Origin: Chloroflexi bacterium RBG_16_51_16
GTDB lineage: Bacteria; Chloroflexota; Anaerolineae; Anaerolineales; Villigracilaceae
NCBI GenBank assembly: GCA_001796785.1
Contig: MGNL01000156.1
Coordinates: 2,391-21,833, forward strand
DNA: 19,443 bases
Direction: 5' to 3'
Below are positions 8,286 through 16,226 of this stretch, one piece after another (the first letter of the stretch is position 1; every line of letters begins with the position of its first letter). A program made the position numbers and the translations under genes. The notes under the pieces were generated by a model. That model worked only from the letters and a program-made list of their open reading frames with translations, was not told the DNA's origin and searched no databases.

Positions 8286-9380
8286 TCAACTCCTAGCTCC
8301 AGCCAATTCCATGATTTGACCGGCAATCTTTTCAGCGGCATCAGCTCGGGATAATGAACGCATGGAAGCTCCCATTTGATTGAGTCTTTCGGTCGCCTGG
8401 AGTAATTCCGGAATCAGCACGGGTAATTTCTCGTCCAGTTGATCTTCTGGAAGGATGATCGCGGCACCGTGGGCAGCGAGGTGTTCCGCGTTGATCCTTT
8501 GATAACGCCAGGCATGCGGGTAAGGGACCAATACGGCAGGCAATCCGAAATACGGGTATTCACCTAAAATGGATGCACCGGCACGCGACAAAATCAGATC
8601 AGCGGCCGCGAATGCAGCACCCATTTCATGCAGGAAAGGATAGGGGCGATATCGAGCTGCCAGGTTTGCAGGGAGGGTAGCAACGACCTGTTCAACCAGA
8701 TTCCAATCCAGGCTCCCGGAAAGGTGAATGATCTGAGTTTTTTCCAGAAGGGTGGTGAGATGATTTAAGACCGCACGGTTGATTGAACGAGCACCCTTGC
8801 TGCCTCCCGATACGAGCAATACAGGTAGGTTTGGCGACAATTTGAAGAACTTGATGGACTCAGGCCGCTGCCATTTGGACAATTCCTTCCGGATCGGGTA
8901 ACCGGTAACCACGAGTTTGTTTTGCGCCGGATAATATTTTTTTGCTTCTTCAACTGGCAGTGTGATCCGATCCGAAAACAGGGACAGGAATTTCATTGCC
9001 AATCCGGGTTCGATGTCAGGTACGCAGAGGAGTTTTGGCAGGGCATGACCGGCGATAGCCATGGGAACCGCCACGAAACCGCCGGTAAAGAAAAGAACAT
9101 TCGGACGGAAATTCCGAAGTATTTTTCCCGAGGCGAAAATTCCTTGTATCATTTTCATAAGGTTGCCAGGCAAGGCGCGAACACCAACACCATGCAAACC
9201 CGCAGCCGGGATCGCTGAGAAAGGAATGCCGGTACGTTCAATGAGTTCAGCTTCCATGCCGCCGATACCACCAACCCAAAGGGTCTTAACTTCCGGAAGC
9301 CTGGATGCGAGGGCGTTTTGAACGGCGAGGGCTGGGTATACGCCTCCGCCTGTTCCACCAGCGCAAATTATCAGCCGCAC
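8286..9380 (-). CDS. murG: UDP-GlcNAc--lipid I GlcNAc transferase MurG
   Basis: MurG transfers GlcNAc from UDP-GlcNAc to lipid I at the inner face of the membrane, giving lipid II. From the GTG at 9380 (GGAGGT site about 6 nt upstream) the GT-B protein is 364 residues, the normal size. The donor-binding half is orthodox: SGGSKGARSIN (191-201), SRAGASILGE (265-274, Glu274) and the later Gln294 and Asn297 in RYQRINA. The acceptor half is unusual. The N-terminal loop reads GGTGGGVYPALA, with Gly13 where most MurG proteins have His, and the usual HEQN...GLAN stretch reads VPDIEPGLAM (120-129). The first 95 bases overlap the end of ftsW. Context makes the MurG assignment strong even with these changes. 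Confidence 0.94.
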   Translation of the reverse strand: MRLIICAGGTGGGVYPALAVQNALASRLPEVKTLWVGGIGGMEAELIERTGIPFSAIPAAGLHGVGVRALPGNLMKMIQGIFASGKILRNFRPNVLFFTGGFVAVPMAIAGHALPKLLCVPDIEPGLAMKFLSLFSDRITLPVEEAKKYYPAQNKLVVTGYPIRKELSKWQRPESIKFFKLSPNLPVLLVSGGSKGARSINRAVLNHLTTLLEKTQIIHLSGSLDWNLVEQVVATLPANLAARYRPYPFLHEMGAAFAAADLILSRAGASILGEYPYFGLPAVLVPYPHAWRYQRINAEHLAAHGAAIILPEDQLDEKLPVLIPELLQATERLNQMGASMRSLSRADAAEKIAGQIMELAGARS

Positions 9381-10527
9381 TATTCGACCTCCATTCGGCG
9401 TCAGTTTGTGACGCAGGACCTTGCTGCCGGGAAATATTGAATAAGATCCCAACCGCTCCCAAACCGACCACCATGCTCGAACCGCCATAGCTGACAAAAG
9501 GCAATGCATTTCCTGCAAACGGAAGCAATCCAACCATGACAGCGATATTGATCAATGCCTCCATCCCGATCCACATAACAAGACCAGTAGCTAGAAAAGT
9601 GCCCAATAAATCCGGTGAGCGCCTGGCAATAACAAATCCACGCCAGACGATGACTGTATAGAAAACCATTAACAAAATTGAACCCAACAATCCGAGTTCC
9701 TCTGCAATAACGGCAAAAATACTGTCCGTGGGAGGGACTGGTAAACCGGTCAGTTTTGTTTTTGACTGGCCAATGCCTACACCCAGCCAGCCTCCATTTA
9801 CAATAGCCTCAAATGAGCGGCGGACATGATATGAGGCTTGAAGCGGATCTTTGATACCAGCCATGAAGTCATCAACCCTTTGGCGTCCTGTTGCACTCAA
9901 CTGAATCACAACCCAACCGACGAGCACGGCAATAACCAGCAGTACACCGATCTGCTTCAAGTCGCCACCGGCAAGGAAAAAGAGCACACCGCCTAAAATC
10001 AGAACTGTTGCAGCAGCACTAATATCCGGCTGCAGATAAATCAATCCGCATATCATCCCCAGGATAATTCCCAGTGGGATCAGGCCGAAGGAAATATCAT
10101 GGAGCGCTTCTCGCTTCGAGTAAAGCCAGACACACAGATATAAAATAGCGACAAGCTTGGCAAGCTCGGAAGGCTGACAGGATCCCTGCCGGCAGAGATC
10201 ACGCTGGACGCCCAGGTGCGTTTCTCCCATCACAAGAACATAAACCAGCAGAAGGATCGTGATGGCCAGTGCCGGCACTGCGAGTTTGCGCCAATGGTGA
10301 TAATCCAGGCGGGATAAGACAAACGCTGCGAGCGAACCCAAGCCCAGCCAGGTGAGCTGATGCTTGAACATGTACATTGGATCTTTGTAAGCGGATAACG
10401 AAAAATCCCACGAGGCAGAGAACAACATGACCATGCCGAATACCAGCAAGGCAGTCATACCCAGCAGGAGCGGAATATCGTATGTGCGCACCGGAGCTGA
10501 TGGTGAATTAAACGGTGAGGAATTCAT
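9286..10527 (-). CDS. ftsW: septal peptidoglycan glycosyltransferase FtsW
   Basis: FtsW is the SEDS-family polymerase that, paired with FtsI, builds glycan strands from lipid II at the septum. The 413-residue product has about ten membrane segments, CQPSELAKL (117-125), the large outer loop with KDPLQASY (226-233, Asp227 as the likely catalytic acid), GGWLGVGIGQSKTKLTGLP (245-263), DSIFAVIAEELG (268-279) and the C-terminal PFVSYGGSSM (343-352). The ATG at 10527 overlaps the murD stop as ATGA, with GGGAG upstream. Odd points: the usual end near residue 367 is followed by about 46 extra residues, Arg-rich at the end (NRRRRIPSPRRSKRPR). Residues 383-413 are encoded in a second frame over the start of murG. 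Two cysteines lie in the loop at 112 and 117. Confidence 0.95.
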   Translation of the reverse strand: MNSSPFNSPSAPVRTYDIPLLLGMTALLVFGMVMLFSASWDFSLSAYKDPMYMFKHQLTWLGLGSLAAFVLSRLDYHHWRKLAVPALAITILLLVYVLVMGETHLGVQRDLCRQGSCQPSELAKLVAILYLCVWLYSKREALHDISFGLIPLGIILGMICGLIYLQPDISAAATVLILGGVLFFLAGGDLKQIGVLLVIAVLVGWVVIQLSATGRQRVDDFMAGIKDPLQASYHVRRSFEAIVNGGWLGVGIGQSKTKLTGLPVPPTDSIFAVIAEELGLLGSILLMVFYTVIVWRGFVIARRSPDLLGTFLATGLVMWIGMEALINIAVMVGLLPFAGNALPFVSYGGSSMVVGLGAVGILFNISRQQGPASQTDAEWRSNSAADNLRWWNRRRRIPSPRRSKRPRIQASGS

Positions 10528-11957
10528 GTCAACTCCCGAACCCATTCGTTGAATTTGTGACCTCTTTGTTCGAAGTCCTTGAATGCGTCATAGCTGGTTC
10601 CGCCGGGTGAAAAAAGCACTACATCGCCGGGTTGAGCCAATTCTGCTGCTTTGAATACAGCCTGGTGAAGATCTGCAACTCTATCCAATGTGTAGGGTCT
10701 TTTACCGGGGATGGACTTTCCCAACACGGATTCGATCTTGGGAGCAGCTTCGCCGAAAATGACGACATGATCCACACGGTTGTGAATCAGCTCTGCGAGT
10801 TCATTCCAGGGAAGGTTTTTATCTCTTCCGCCAAGCAGGAGCACAATGGGTTCGGTAAAAGATTTGATCGCGGCGATCGACCGTTCTGGTGCAGTAGCGA
10901 TCGAATCGTTATACCAACGCACACCGTTGATTTCTTGAACCAATTCCAATCGGTGTGGCACACCCTGAAATGATTCCACTGCTTCGAGCATTGAATCCAG
11001 CGGAAAACCAGCTGCGTACCCAATGGTGAAAGCCGCGAGAATATTGCTGAGATTGTGATCCCCGCGCAGTTTAATTTTTTCCTTCAAAAGCAAAGGCAGG
11101 TAGGTTTCGCCAACCCGTAAACTTAATAAACCATCCAGCTGGTATGCTCCGTCCAACCCCGGTTCTAATTCATGAATGCTGAAGGTGAACAACCGACCTT
11201 TTACATTTGAACTTAAAGACCAAGCCGCCGGATTATCCCTTCCGATAACAGCAACGTCTTTTTCCTGCTGAAACTCAAGGATGCGCGCCTTGGCAGCTGT
11301 ATACGCAGCCATGTCCCCGTGACGATCAAGATGATTCGGAGTAAGGTTTAGAAGTACGGCTATATTTGGAGAAACAGTCATCTGATCGAGTTGAAAGCTT
11401 GAGATTTCAAGAATCGCAAGGTCGTCTGGTTGCATTTCGTCAAGATAATTAATCAGCGGATCGCCGATATTGCCACCGATATAAACTTTCGGATGACCAT
11501 CCATGGATGCGATGTTCTGTGAGGATTCAAAGGCAAGGGTTGCCATCTTTCCAACCAGGGTAGTTGTGGTCGTTTTTCCTGCTGATCCTGTAATCCCTAT
11601 CGTACGGCATGGCACGGCTTGTAAAAATATCTGCGTATCATTTGATAGCGGAATACCGCGCTCGCGGGCTGCCTTGACAATTGGAATGTCAATTGGAACA
11701 CCGCCAGAAAGGCAAAGTAAATCAGTCGTATCTAGCAGGTTTATGGGATGACCCCCAGCCACCCATTCCAACTCAAAGTCCATCAGAGCACTGCGCTCAG
11801 AGACCATTTCTTCCATCTTACGTAGATCATTGACCGTCACACGGGCATTATGGCGCGCCAACCAGCGGGCAAGCGCCACACCCTGGCGACCGGCGCCTAG
11901 TATCAGAATGCGTGTGCCTCTCCAATCATCTATCATGCCAGCCTCGTCCAAGACCAT
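10524..11957 (-). CDS. murD: UDP-MurNAc-L-alanine--D-glutamate ligase MurD
   Basis: MurD adds D-Glu to UDP-MurNAc-L-Ala with ATP in the cytoplasm. The product shows a Rossmann N-terminus (RILILGAGRQGVALARWL, about 16-33), the P-loop GITGSAGKTTTT (121-132), NLTPNHLDRHG, the carbamylated-Lys/hinge region with RGDHNLSNILAA, and the C-terminal WYNDSIATAPERSIAAI, LLLGGRDKNLPW and FSPGGTSYDAFKDFEQRG motifs specific to MurD. The start is uncertain. ATG 11957 (477 residues) has GAGGA 7 nt upstream, ATG 11936 (470 residues) has GAGG 5 nt upstream and fits the family start well, and ATG 11984 lies 2 nt after the mraY stop without a good site. The stop overlaps the ftsW start. Confidence 0.96.
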   Translation of the reverse strand: MVLDEAGMIDDWRGTRILILGAGRQGVALARWLARHNARVTVNDLRKMEEMVSERSALMDFELEWVAGGHPINLLDTTDLLCLSGGVPIDIPIVKAARERGIPLSNDTQIFLQAVPCRTIGITGSAGKTTTTTLVGKMATLAFESSQNIASMDGHPKVYIGGNIGDPLINYLDEMQPDDLAILEISSFQLDQMTVSPNIAVLLNLTPNHLDRHGDMAAYTAAKARILEFQQEKDVAVIGRDNPAAWSLSSNVKGRLFTFSIHELEPGLDGAYQLDGLLSLRVGETYLPLLLKEKIKLRGDHNLSNILAAFTIGYAAGFPLDSMLEAVESFQGVPHRLELVQEINGVRWYNDSIATAPERSIAAIKSFTEPIVLLLGGRDKNLPWNELAELIHNRVDHVVIFGEAAPKIESVLGKSIPGKRPYTLDRVADLHQAVFKAAELAQPGDVVLFSPGGTSYDAFKDFEQRGHKFNEWVRELT

Positions 11958-11986
11958 CGGCCATTCCTCACGAATAAAATTCATGT

Positions 11987-12985
11987 TTATACCAGCGACA
12001 AGCCAATCCCGATCATGGCAGCCATCAATCCAATTAACCAAAAACGCTGCACGACCTGAGTTTCACTCCAACCCAGGAGTTCGAAATGCAAGTGGATGGG
12101 TGCCATCTTAAAAAAGCGCCTGCCATTCGTTAATTTAAAGTAGGCTACCTGTATGACCACGCTCAATGCCTCACTCAAGGGTATGATGCCGATCACGAGT
12201 AACAAAGGCCACTGACCAGTCATTAATGCGACTACTGCAAAAGTGGCTCCCAGAGAAAGGGCACCCATATCCCCCATGATCAGTTCAGCCGGGTGGACAT
12301 TGAACCACAAAAAACCAAAGATGGCGCCAACCAGTGTGAAGCAAAACCTGGCAAGATAGACCTGATCCTGTATCAGAGCAATTCCCCCGAATGCTGCAAT
12401 GGCTGTCGCCGAGATCAAACCTGCCAAGCCATCCAGGCCGTCCGTAAAATTAATCGCGTTTGATTCACTAATTATAATAAATGCTGCGATGGGGACGTAC
12501 CACCAACCAAGCTCAACTTCGAAACTCAAACCCGGGAAGAAAACATCTGGTACATCCAGCACATATTTTAATATTCCTGCTGCGCTCAATGCGAGGATGA
12601 CCTGGATCATGAATTTTGTGCGGGCTGGCATCCCCTCACCTTTGCGCTTACCCCGGATCCCTTCCCAGTCGTCCAATGCACCGAGTATCGCAAAACCGAT
12701 CATAACCACCATCGGAAGGAGGATTGAACGACCCACGCCGCTAATCGTGAGTCCGATCAGAGCGACTGCATTTAATAGACCCGTAAGCAGAAGAACGGGA
12801 AGGATGAACATCACACCGCCCATGGTTGGTGTGCCCATTTTGACGCGATGATGGTCGGGCTCATCAACACGTATGATCTTTCCGATCTTAAAAAATCGAA
12901 GGATGCGCAGGAGAGGACCACCCCAAATCACGGTCATCATGAATGAGAGTCCAGCCAGACTGAGCGACAAAGCCATCTGGCTCAT
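11987..12985 (-). CDS. mraY: phospho-MurNAc-pentapeptide translocase MraY
   Basis: MraY moves phospho-MurNAc-pentapeptide from UDP to undecaprenyl phosphate in the membrane, making lipid I. The 332-residue protein has about ten membrane segments. It carries HHRVKMGTPTMGGVMF (45-60), the catalytic pair in GALDDWEG (Asp105, Asp106), NAINFTDGLDGLAG (177-190), the third acidic site in MGDMGALSLG (Asp239) and the C-terminal PIHLHFELLGWSE (296-308). The last motif is usually PIHHHFE, so the middle His of the HHH triad is Leu299 here. The ATG at 12985 overlaps the murF stop as ATGA, and GGAG lies about 8 nt upstream. Length is slightly short of E. coli MraY but complete. Confidence 0.97.
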   Translation of the reverse strand: MSQMALSLSLAGLSFMMTVIWGGPLLRILRFFKIGKIIRVDEPDHHRVKMGTPTMGGVMFILPVLLLTGLLNAVALIGLTISGVGRSILLPMVVMIGFAILGALDDWEGIRGKRKGEGMPARTKFMIQVILALSAAGILKYVLDVPDVFFPGLSFEVELGWWYVPIAAFIIISESNAINFTDGLDGLAGLISATAIAAFGGIALIQDQVYLARFCFTLVGAIFGFLWFNVHPAELIMGDMGALSLGATFAVVALMTGQWPLLLVIGIIPLSEALSVVIQVAYFKLTNGRRFFKMAPIHLHFELLGWSETQVVQRFWLIGLMAAMIGIGLSLV

Positions 12986-14394
12986 GATTCAATCTCCAAT
13001 GCGGCTGTAATGCGATCCATTTGCAATCCGTGTGACCCCTTGATCAACACTGTATCTGTTTGAGTCAAGTTATCCTGCAGCCACCGGATGAGAGGTTCTG
13101 GTTCCTCATATTCCATAATTTGGGAACCTTGCATGCCTGCCTTAGCAGCTGCCTTAGCGATCAGGTGCCCCCGGGGACCGAATGTAAGCAACAGCCTGGA
13201 TACCTGTGCTGCCCGCACGCCAACCAATTCATGGCCCTGGTCTTCGTATGGACCGAGTTCCAACATATCGCCCAGGACGGCAATCTTCCGTCCTTCCAGC
13301 TCATCCAACAAATTCAAGGCTGCCAGCATGGATTCGGGTGACGCATTGTAGGTGTCGTCAAGGATGAGGGAACCATTCCTGCTGCGAACTGCAGCCAGAC
13401 GAAATTGGGTGTGACCCTGCTTAATACCTTGAATGATCTCCTGCCAGGTCAAACCATCTACCAACCCGACTGCAATTGACCGTATGACCGTATGCACTGA
13501 ATGCCTCCCGATCAACGGCGCATGAATATGAAGGGTCTCCTTCTCGTAATGAAGTTGGAATCGAATTCCATCCAAGCCCAGGCTCTCAATCTGATCCGCC
13601 CACAAATCGGCCTCACTGCTCAGCCCGTAAAACAATACCTGTGCCCGGGAATTTTCTTTCATCTTGCGCACAAAGGGATCATCGAAATTTAATATGGCCG
13701 TACCTTCCGGCGGCAAAGACTGAATTAGCTCCGCTTTTCCCCGCGCAATCGCTTCCATTGATCCAGCGCGCTCTGCGTGAACCATTCCTATATTGGTGAT
13801 GACGCCGATGTGGGGGAGGGAGATCTCACATAACAATTCGATTTCACCAGGCACATAAAAACCCATCTCCAGCACCACACGTTCGTAACCGTTGCCGATC
13901 CGTAGAAGGGTAAGGGGTAAACCGATTTCGTTGTTCAAGTTCCCAAGATTTTTAATCGTTCGATAACGGACACTTAATATCTCAGCAACCAGTTCTTTGG
14001 TTGTGGATTTGCCAACACTTCCTGTTATACCGATGACCCGAAGGTTAAGTTTGCGGCGCCAAAATCGGGCGACTTGCTGCAGAGCCAGGACTGTGTTTTC
14101 CACACGCAAACAAATAGGAGTGGATAAATCTCCAGCAGAAATGAAGGCGGATTTGCGAATATCCAATGTGCGAAAATTCGCAAGCTGATCTTTTTGGATC
14201 ATTGCAACCGATGCACCGTTTTGAAATGCATCGCTAACAAAATCATGACCATCCACCCGTTCACCGGGAATCGCTACAAATAATGATCCTGGTATCACGT
14301 GGCGTGAATCAATAACTGAATCGGTTATTACCGTGCCTGCACCTTCGGGTCGGCGGTCAGTAAGTGCCTCGAGAATATCTGCAAGAGTAAGCAT
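12982..14394 (-). CDS. murF: UDP-MurNAc-tripeptide--D-Ala-D-Ala ligase MurF
   Basis: MurF adds the D-Ala-D-Ala made by Ddl to the UDP-MurNAc-tripeptide, the last cytoplasmic precursor step. The 470-residue product has the N-terminal uridine-binding domain (DSRHVIPGSLFVAIPGERVDGHDF, about 29-52). The P-loop reads GITGSVGKSTTKE (122-134), Ser replacing the usual Thr after GK. NLNNEIGLPLTLL and, in the C-terminal domain, LDDTYNASPESMLAAL and VLGDMLELG follow, all diagnostic of MurF. ATG 14394 falls 2 nt after the ftsI stop; an in-frame TTG at 14400 that overlaps that stop is an alternative start. Neither has a strong site, so coupling to ftsI is likely. There is no murE between ftsI and this gene. 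Confidence 0.96.
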   Translation of the reverse strand: MLTLADILEALTDRRPEGAGTVITDSVIDSRHVIPGSLFVAIPGERVDGHDFVSDAFQNGASVAMIQKDQLANFRTLDIRKSAFISAGDLSTPICLRVENTVLALQQVARFWRRKLNLRVIGITGSVGKSTTKELVAEILSVRYRTIKNLGNLNNEIGLPLTLLRIGNGYERVVLEMGFYVPGEIELLCEISLPHIGVITNIGMVHAERAGSMEAIARGKAELIQSLPPEGTAILNFDDPFVRKMKENSRAQVLFYGLSSEADLWADQIESLGLDGIRFQLHYEKETLHIHAPLIGRHSVHTVIRSIAVGLVDGLTWQEIIQGIKQGHTQFRLAAVRSRNGSLILDDTYNASPESMLAALNLLDELEGRKIAVLGDMLELGPYEDQGHELVGVRAAQVSRLLLTFGPRGHLIAKAAAKAGMQGSQIMEYEEPEPLIRWLQDNLTQTDTVLIKGSHGLQMDRITAALEIES

Positions 14395-14396
14395 TT

Positions 14397-16226
14397 TCAA
14401 CGCGCTACGATTTCCTGCCTGACACTATCAGGCGGAATATCCAACAAGATAACGGTTTTTTCAGCCATGCTTGAGAAAACCGGTGCTGCTGTTTCAGAAC
14501 CCCAGATCGAGGCTGTCGGGTGTTCCAGCCATACGTAGATCATAAAGCGAGGTTCGTCAACCGGTCCCCAGCCTATAAAAGAAGCGTTCGTAGCAAAATC
14601 ATCATAAAATCCGGTGTCGGTCGGGATTTGTGCTGTGCCGGTTTTTCCGGCAATCCGGTATCCAGGAAGGAGGGCCATGGATGATTCGTTGAGCAACGAG
14701 ATATTAAGCATTTCGGTCAGCCCCTGCGCGGTCTGGCTCGAAATTGGTGAGCCAGCGTATTGAGCTGGCACCTTGTATTGACGGCCTTCACGCAACAATG
14801 CATGAAGAACGTGCGGCATGACGGTCTGGCCGTTGTTAGCGATTGAGGAAACCGCCATCAACATTTGGATCGGTGTGGCTGCAATTCCCTGGCCGAACGC
14901 ATTGGTACCCAGGTCTACCGGATACCAATCGCCGTCTCCCGGCACCTTCAATCTTCCGGCAGCCTCACCAGCCAGATCGATTCCCGTGAGATGACCGAAT
15001 CCGAAATTATCCATATAACCATAGAAAGACTGCGCGCCCAATTGAGTCGAAACAGAAGCCAGACAGACATTCAGGGAGTGTTGGAGGCATCCGAGCATGT
15101 CCTGCTGACCCCAGGCTTTTCCATCCCAATTTTTTATAATTGCGCCTCCCACCAGGATTTCACCAGTGTCGAAAAAGGGTGTCGAAGACGTAACCGTTCC
15201 ATTGTCCAGCGCCGCAGCCATGGTCATGATTTTCATGACCGAACCGGGTTCATATGGCATCGAAATGGCTGGGTTAAATTCGCTCGCGTTCTGGTAAATA
15301 ACACCATAATTCCAAAATTGATTCAGATTCATCCGTGGGGTAACCGCCATGGCGAGCACTTCACCATTCCGCGGATCCATTACGATGATCGTCCCTCCGC
15401 TGGCACCATAATCCGATAACGCTTCGTCGAGAATCTGCTCGGCTGCAGCCTGCAGGTCACGGTGGAGGGTCAAAACCAGGGTTGTCCCATCAGGTATATG
15501 AGGGATGTCAATCGCCTGATTCGGATCGGTTGGAACGACAACCTGAACAGGATTTCCAGCAAGGAGGGTGCTGTATTTTTCCTCGATTCCAAAATAGCCA
15601 CGTCCTTCACGCCCAACAAACCCCAACACGTTGGAAGCTAAGGAACCTTCCGGATAGGTTCGTTGCGGATGAGATTTGAATTCAAGACCATTAAGGACTC
15701 CCCAAGCGCCATCCTCAGCTTTTTCCTGCATTGCGACCTTAAGCTGCTGGAGCCGGGCTGCGTTTTCGGCTTCCACAAAATCTGCCAGCACTACAAAATC
15801 GAGGCTTAGGCCGTCAGCAGGAATCAAATTTGGTGGTATGGATTGGGCATAATCCGTGGTTTCACAATTGCCATCCTCTGAACAGGCCTTTAGCTCTTTA
15901 ATTAGACGAAGGGTTTGATCAAAATCCAATCCAAGTTCTACACTCGCAGCAAGAGCGATCGCTTCAGGATCCTGAATGGTATTCAGATTTACGCCGACTT
16001 CGAAAACGGTCTGGTTACCCGCCAGAAGGTGGCCATTCCGATCATAAATTTCACCACGATCCGGGTAAAAGGTGCGCAGTTCTGTCGCATTGGTCTCAAC
16101 CAACTGCCGAAAAGTCGCAGCCTCATTGCTGTAGATAATCATCAGGATCCGAACGATGATAGCCACGGCTACCAGACCGAATGCGCCTGCGAGGGTCATG
16201 GCGCGCAGACTGTACGTGTACTTCAC
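14397..16226 (-). CDS. ftsI: septal peptidoglycan transpeptidase FtsI (class B PBP)
   Basis: FtsI/PBP3 is the transpeptidase that cross-links new septal peptidoglycan and works as a pair with FtsW. From the GTG at 16226 the protein is 609 residues: a short cytoplasmic end, one membrane anchor (about 10-32), the pedestal domain opening with YPDRGEIYDRNGHLLAGN (54-71), and the transpeptidase domain. The active-site motifs are intact: SVMK with nucleophile Ser329 (329-332), SLN (384-386) and KTGT (528-531). No PASTA domains follow; the protein ends about 50 residues after the KTGT strand region. The GTG start overlaps the FtsL-like stop as GTGA and has GGGGAG about 7 nt upstream, which decides it over the frame extension to 16274. 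Confidence 0.96.
   Translation of the reverse strand: MKYTYSLRAMTLAGAFGLVAVAIIVRILMIIYSNEAATFRQLVETNATELRTFYPDRGEIYDRNGHLLAGNQTVFEVGVNLNTIQDPEAIALAASVELGLDFDQTLRLIKELKACSEDGNCETTDYAQSIPPNLIPADGLSLDFVVLADFVEAENAARLQQLKVAMQEKAEDGAWGVLNGLEFKSHPQRTYPEGSLASNVLGFVGREGRGYFGIEEKYSTLLAGNPVQVVVPTDPNQAIDIPHIPDGTTLVLTLHRDLQAAAEQILDEALSDYGASGGTIIVMDPRNGEVLAMAVTPRMNLNQFWNYGVIYQNASEFNPAISMPYEPGSVMKIMTMAAALDNGTVTSSTPFFDTGEILVGGAIIKNWDGKAWGQQDMLGCLQHSLNVCLASVSTQLGAQSFYGYMDNFGFGHLTGIDLAGEAAGRLKVPGDGDWYPVDLGTNAFGQGIAATPIQMLMAVSSIANNGQTVMPHVLHALLREGRQYKVPAQYAGSPISSQTAQGLTEMLNISLLNESSMALLPGYRIAGKTGTAQIPTDTGFYDDFATNASFIGWGPVDEPRFMIYVWLEHPTASIWGSETAAPVFSSMAEKTVILLDIPPDSVRQEIVAR

Noticed and set aside
8285..8341. 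Upstream extension of the CvpA-like gene into murG
   Set aside because: The ATG at 8284 has its own AGGAG site, one base after the murG stop.
9381..9533. Upstream extension of murG to 9533
   Set aside because: It would overlap ftsW by about 250 bp with no family similarity; the GTG at 9380 has a strong GGAGGT site and gives a normal MurG N-terminus.
12399..12851. 150-codon plus-strand frame opposite mraY
   Set aside because: Antisense to the conserved MraY core, with the composition of a shadow frame.
14865..15419. 184-codon plus-strand frame opposite ftsI
   Set aside because: Antisense shadow of a complete transpeptidase gene; no ribosome site or recognisable domain.
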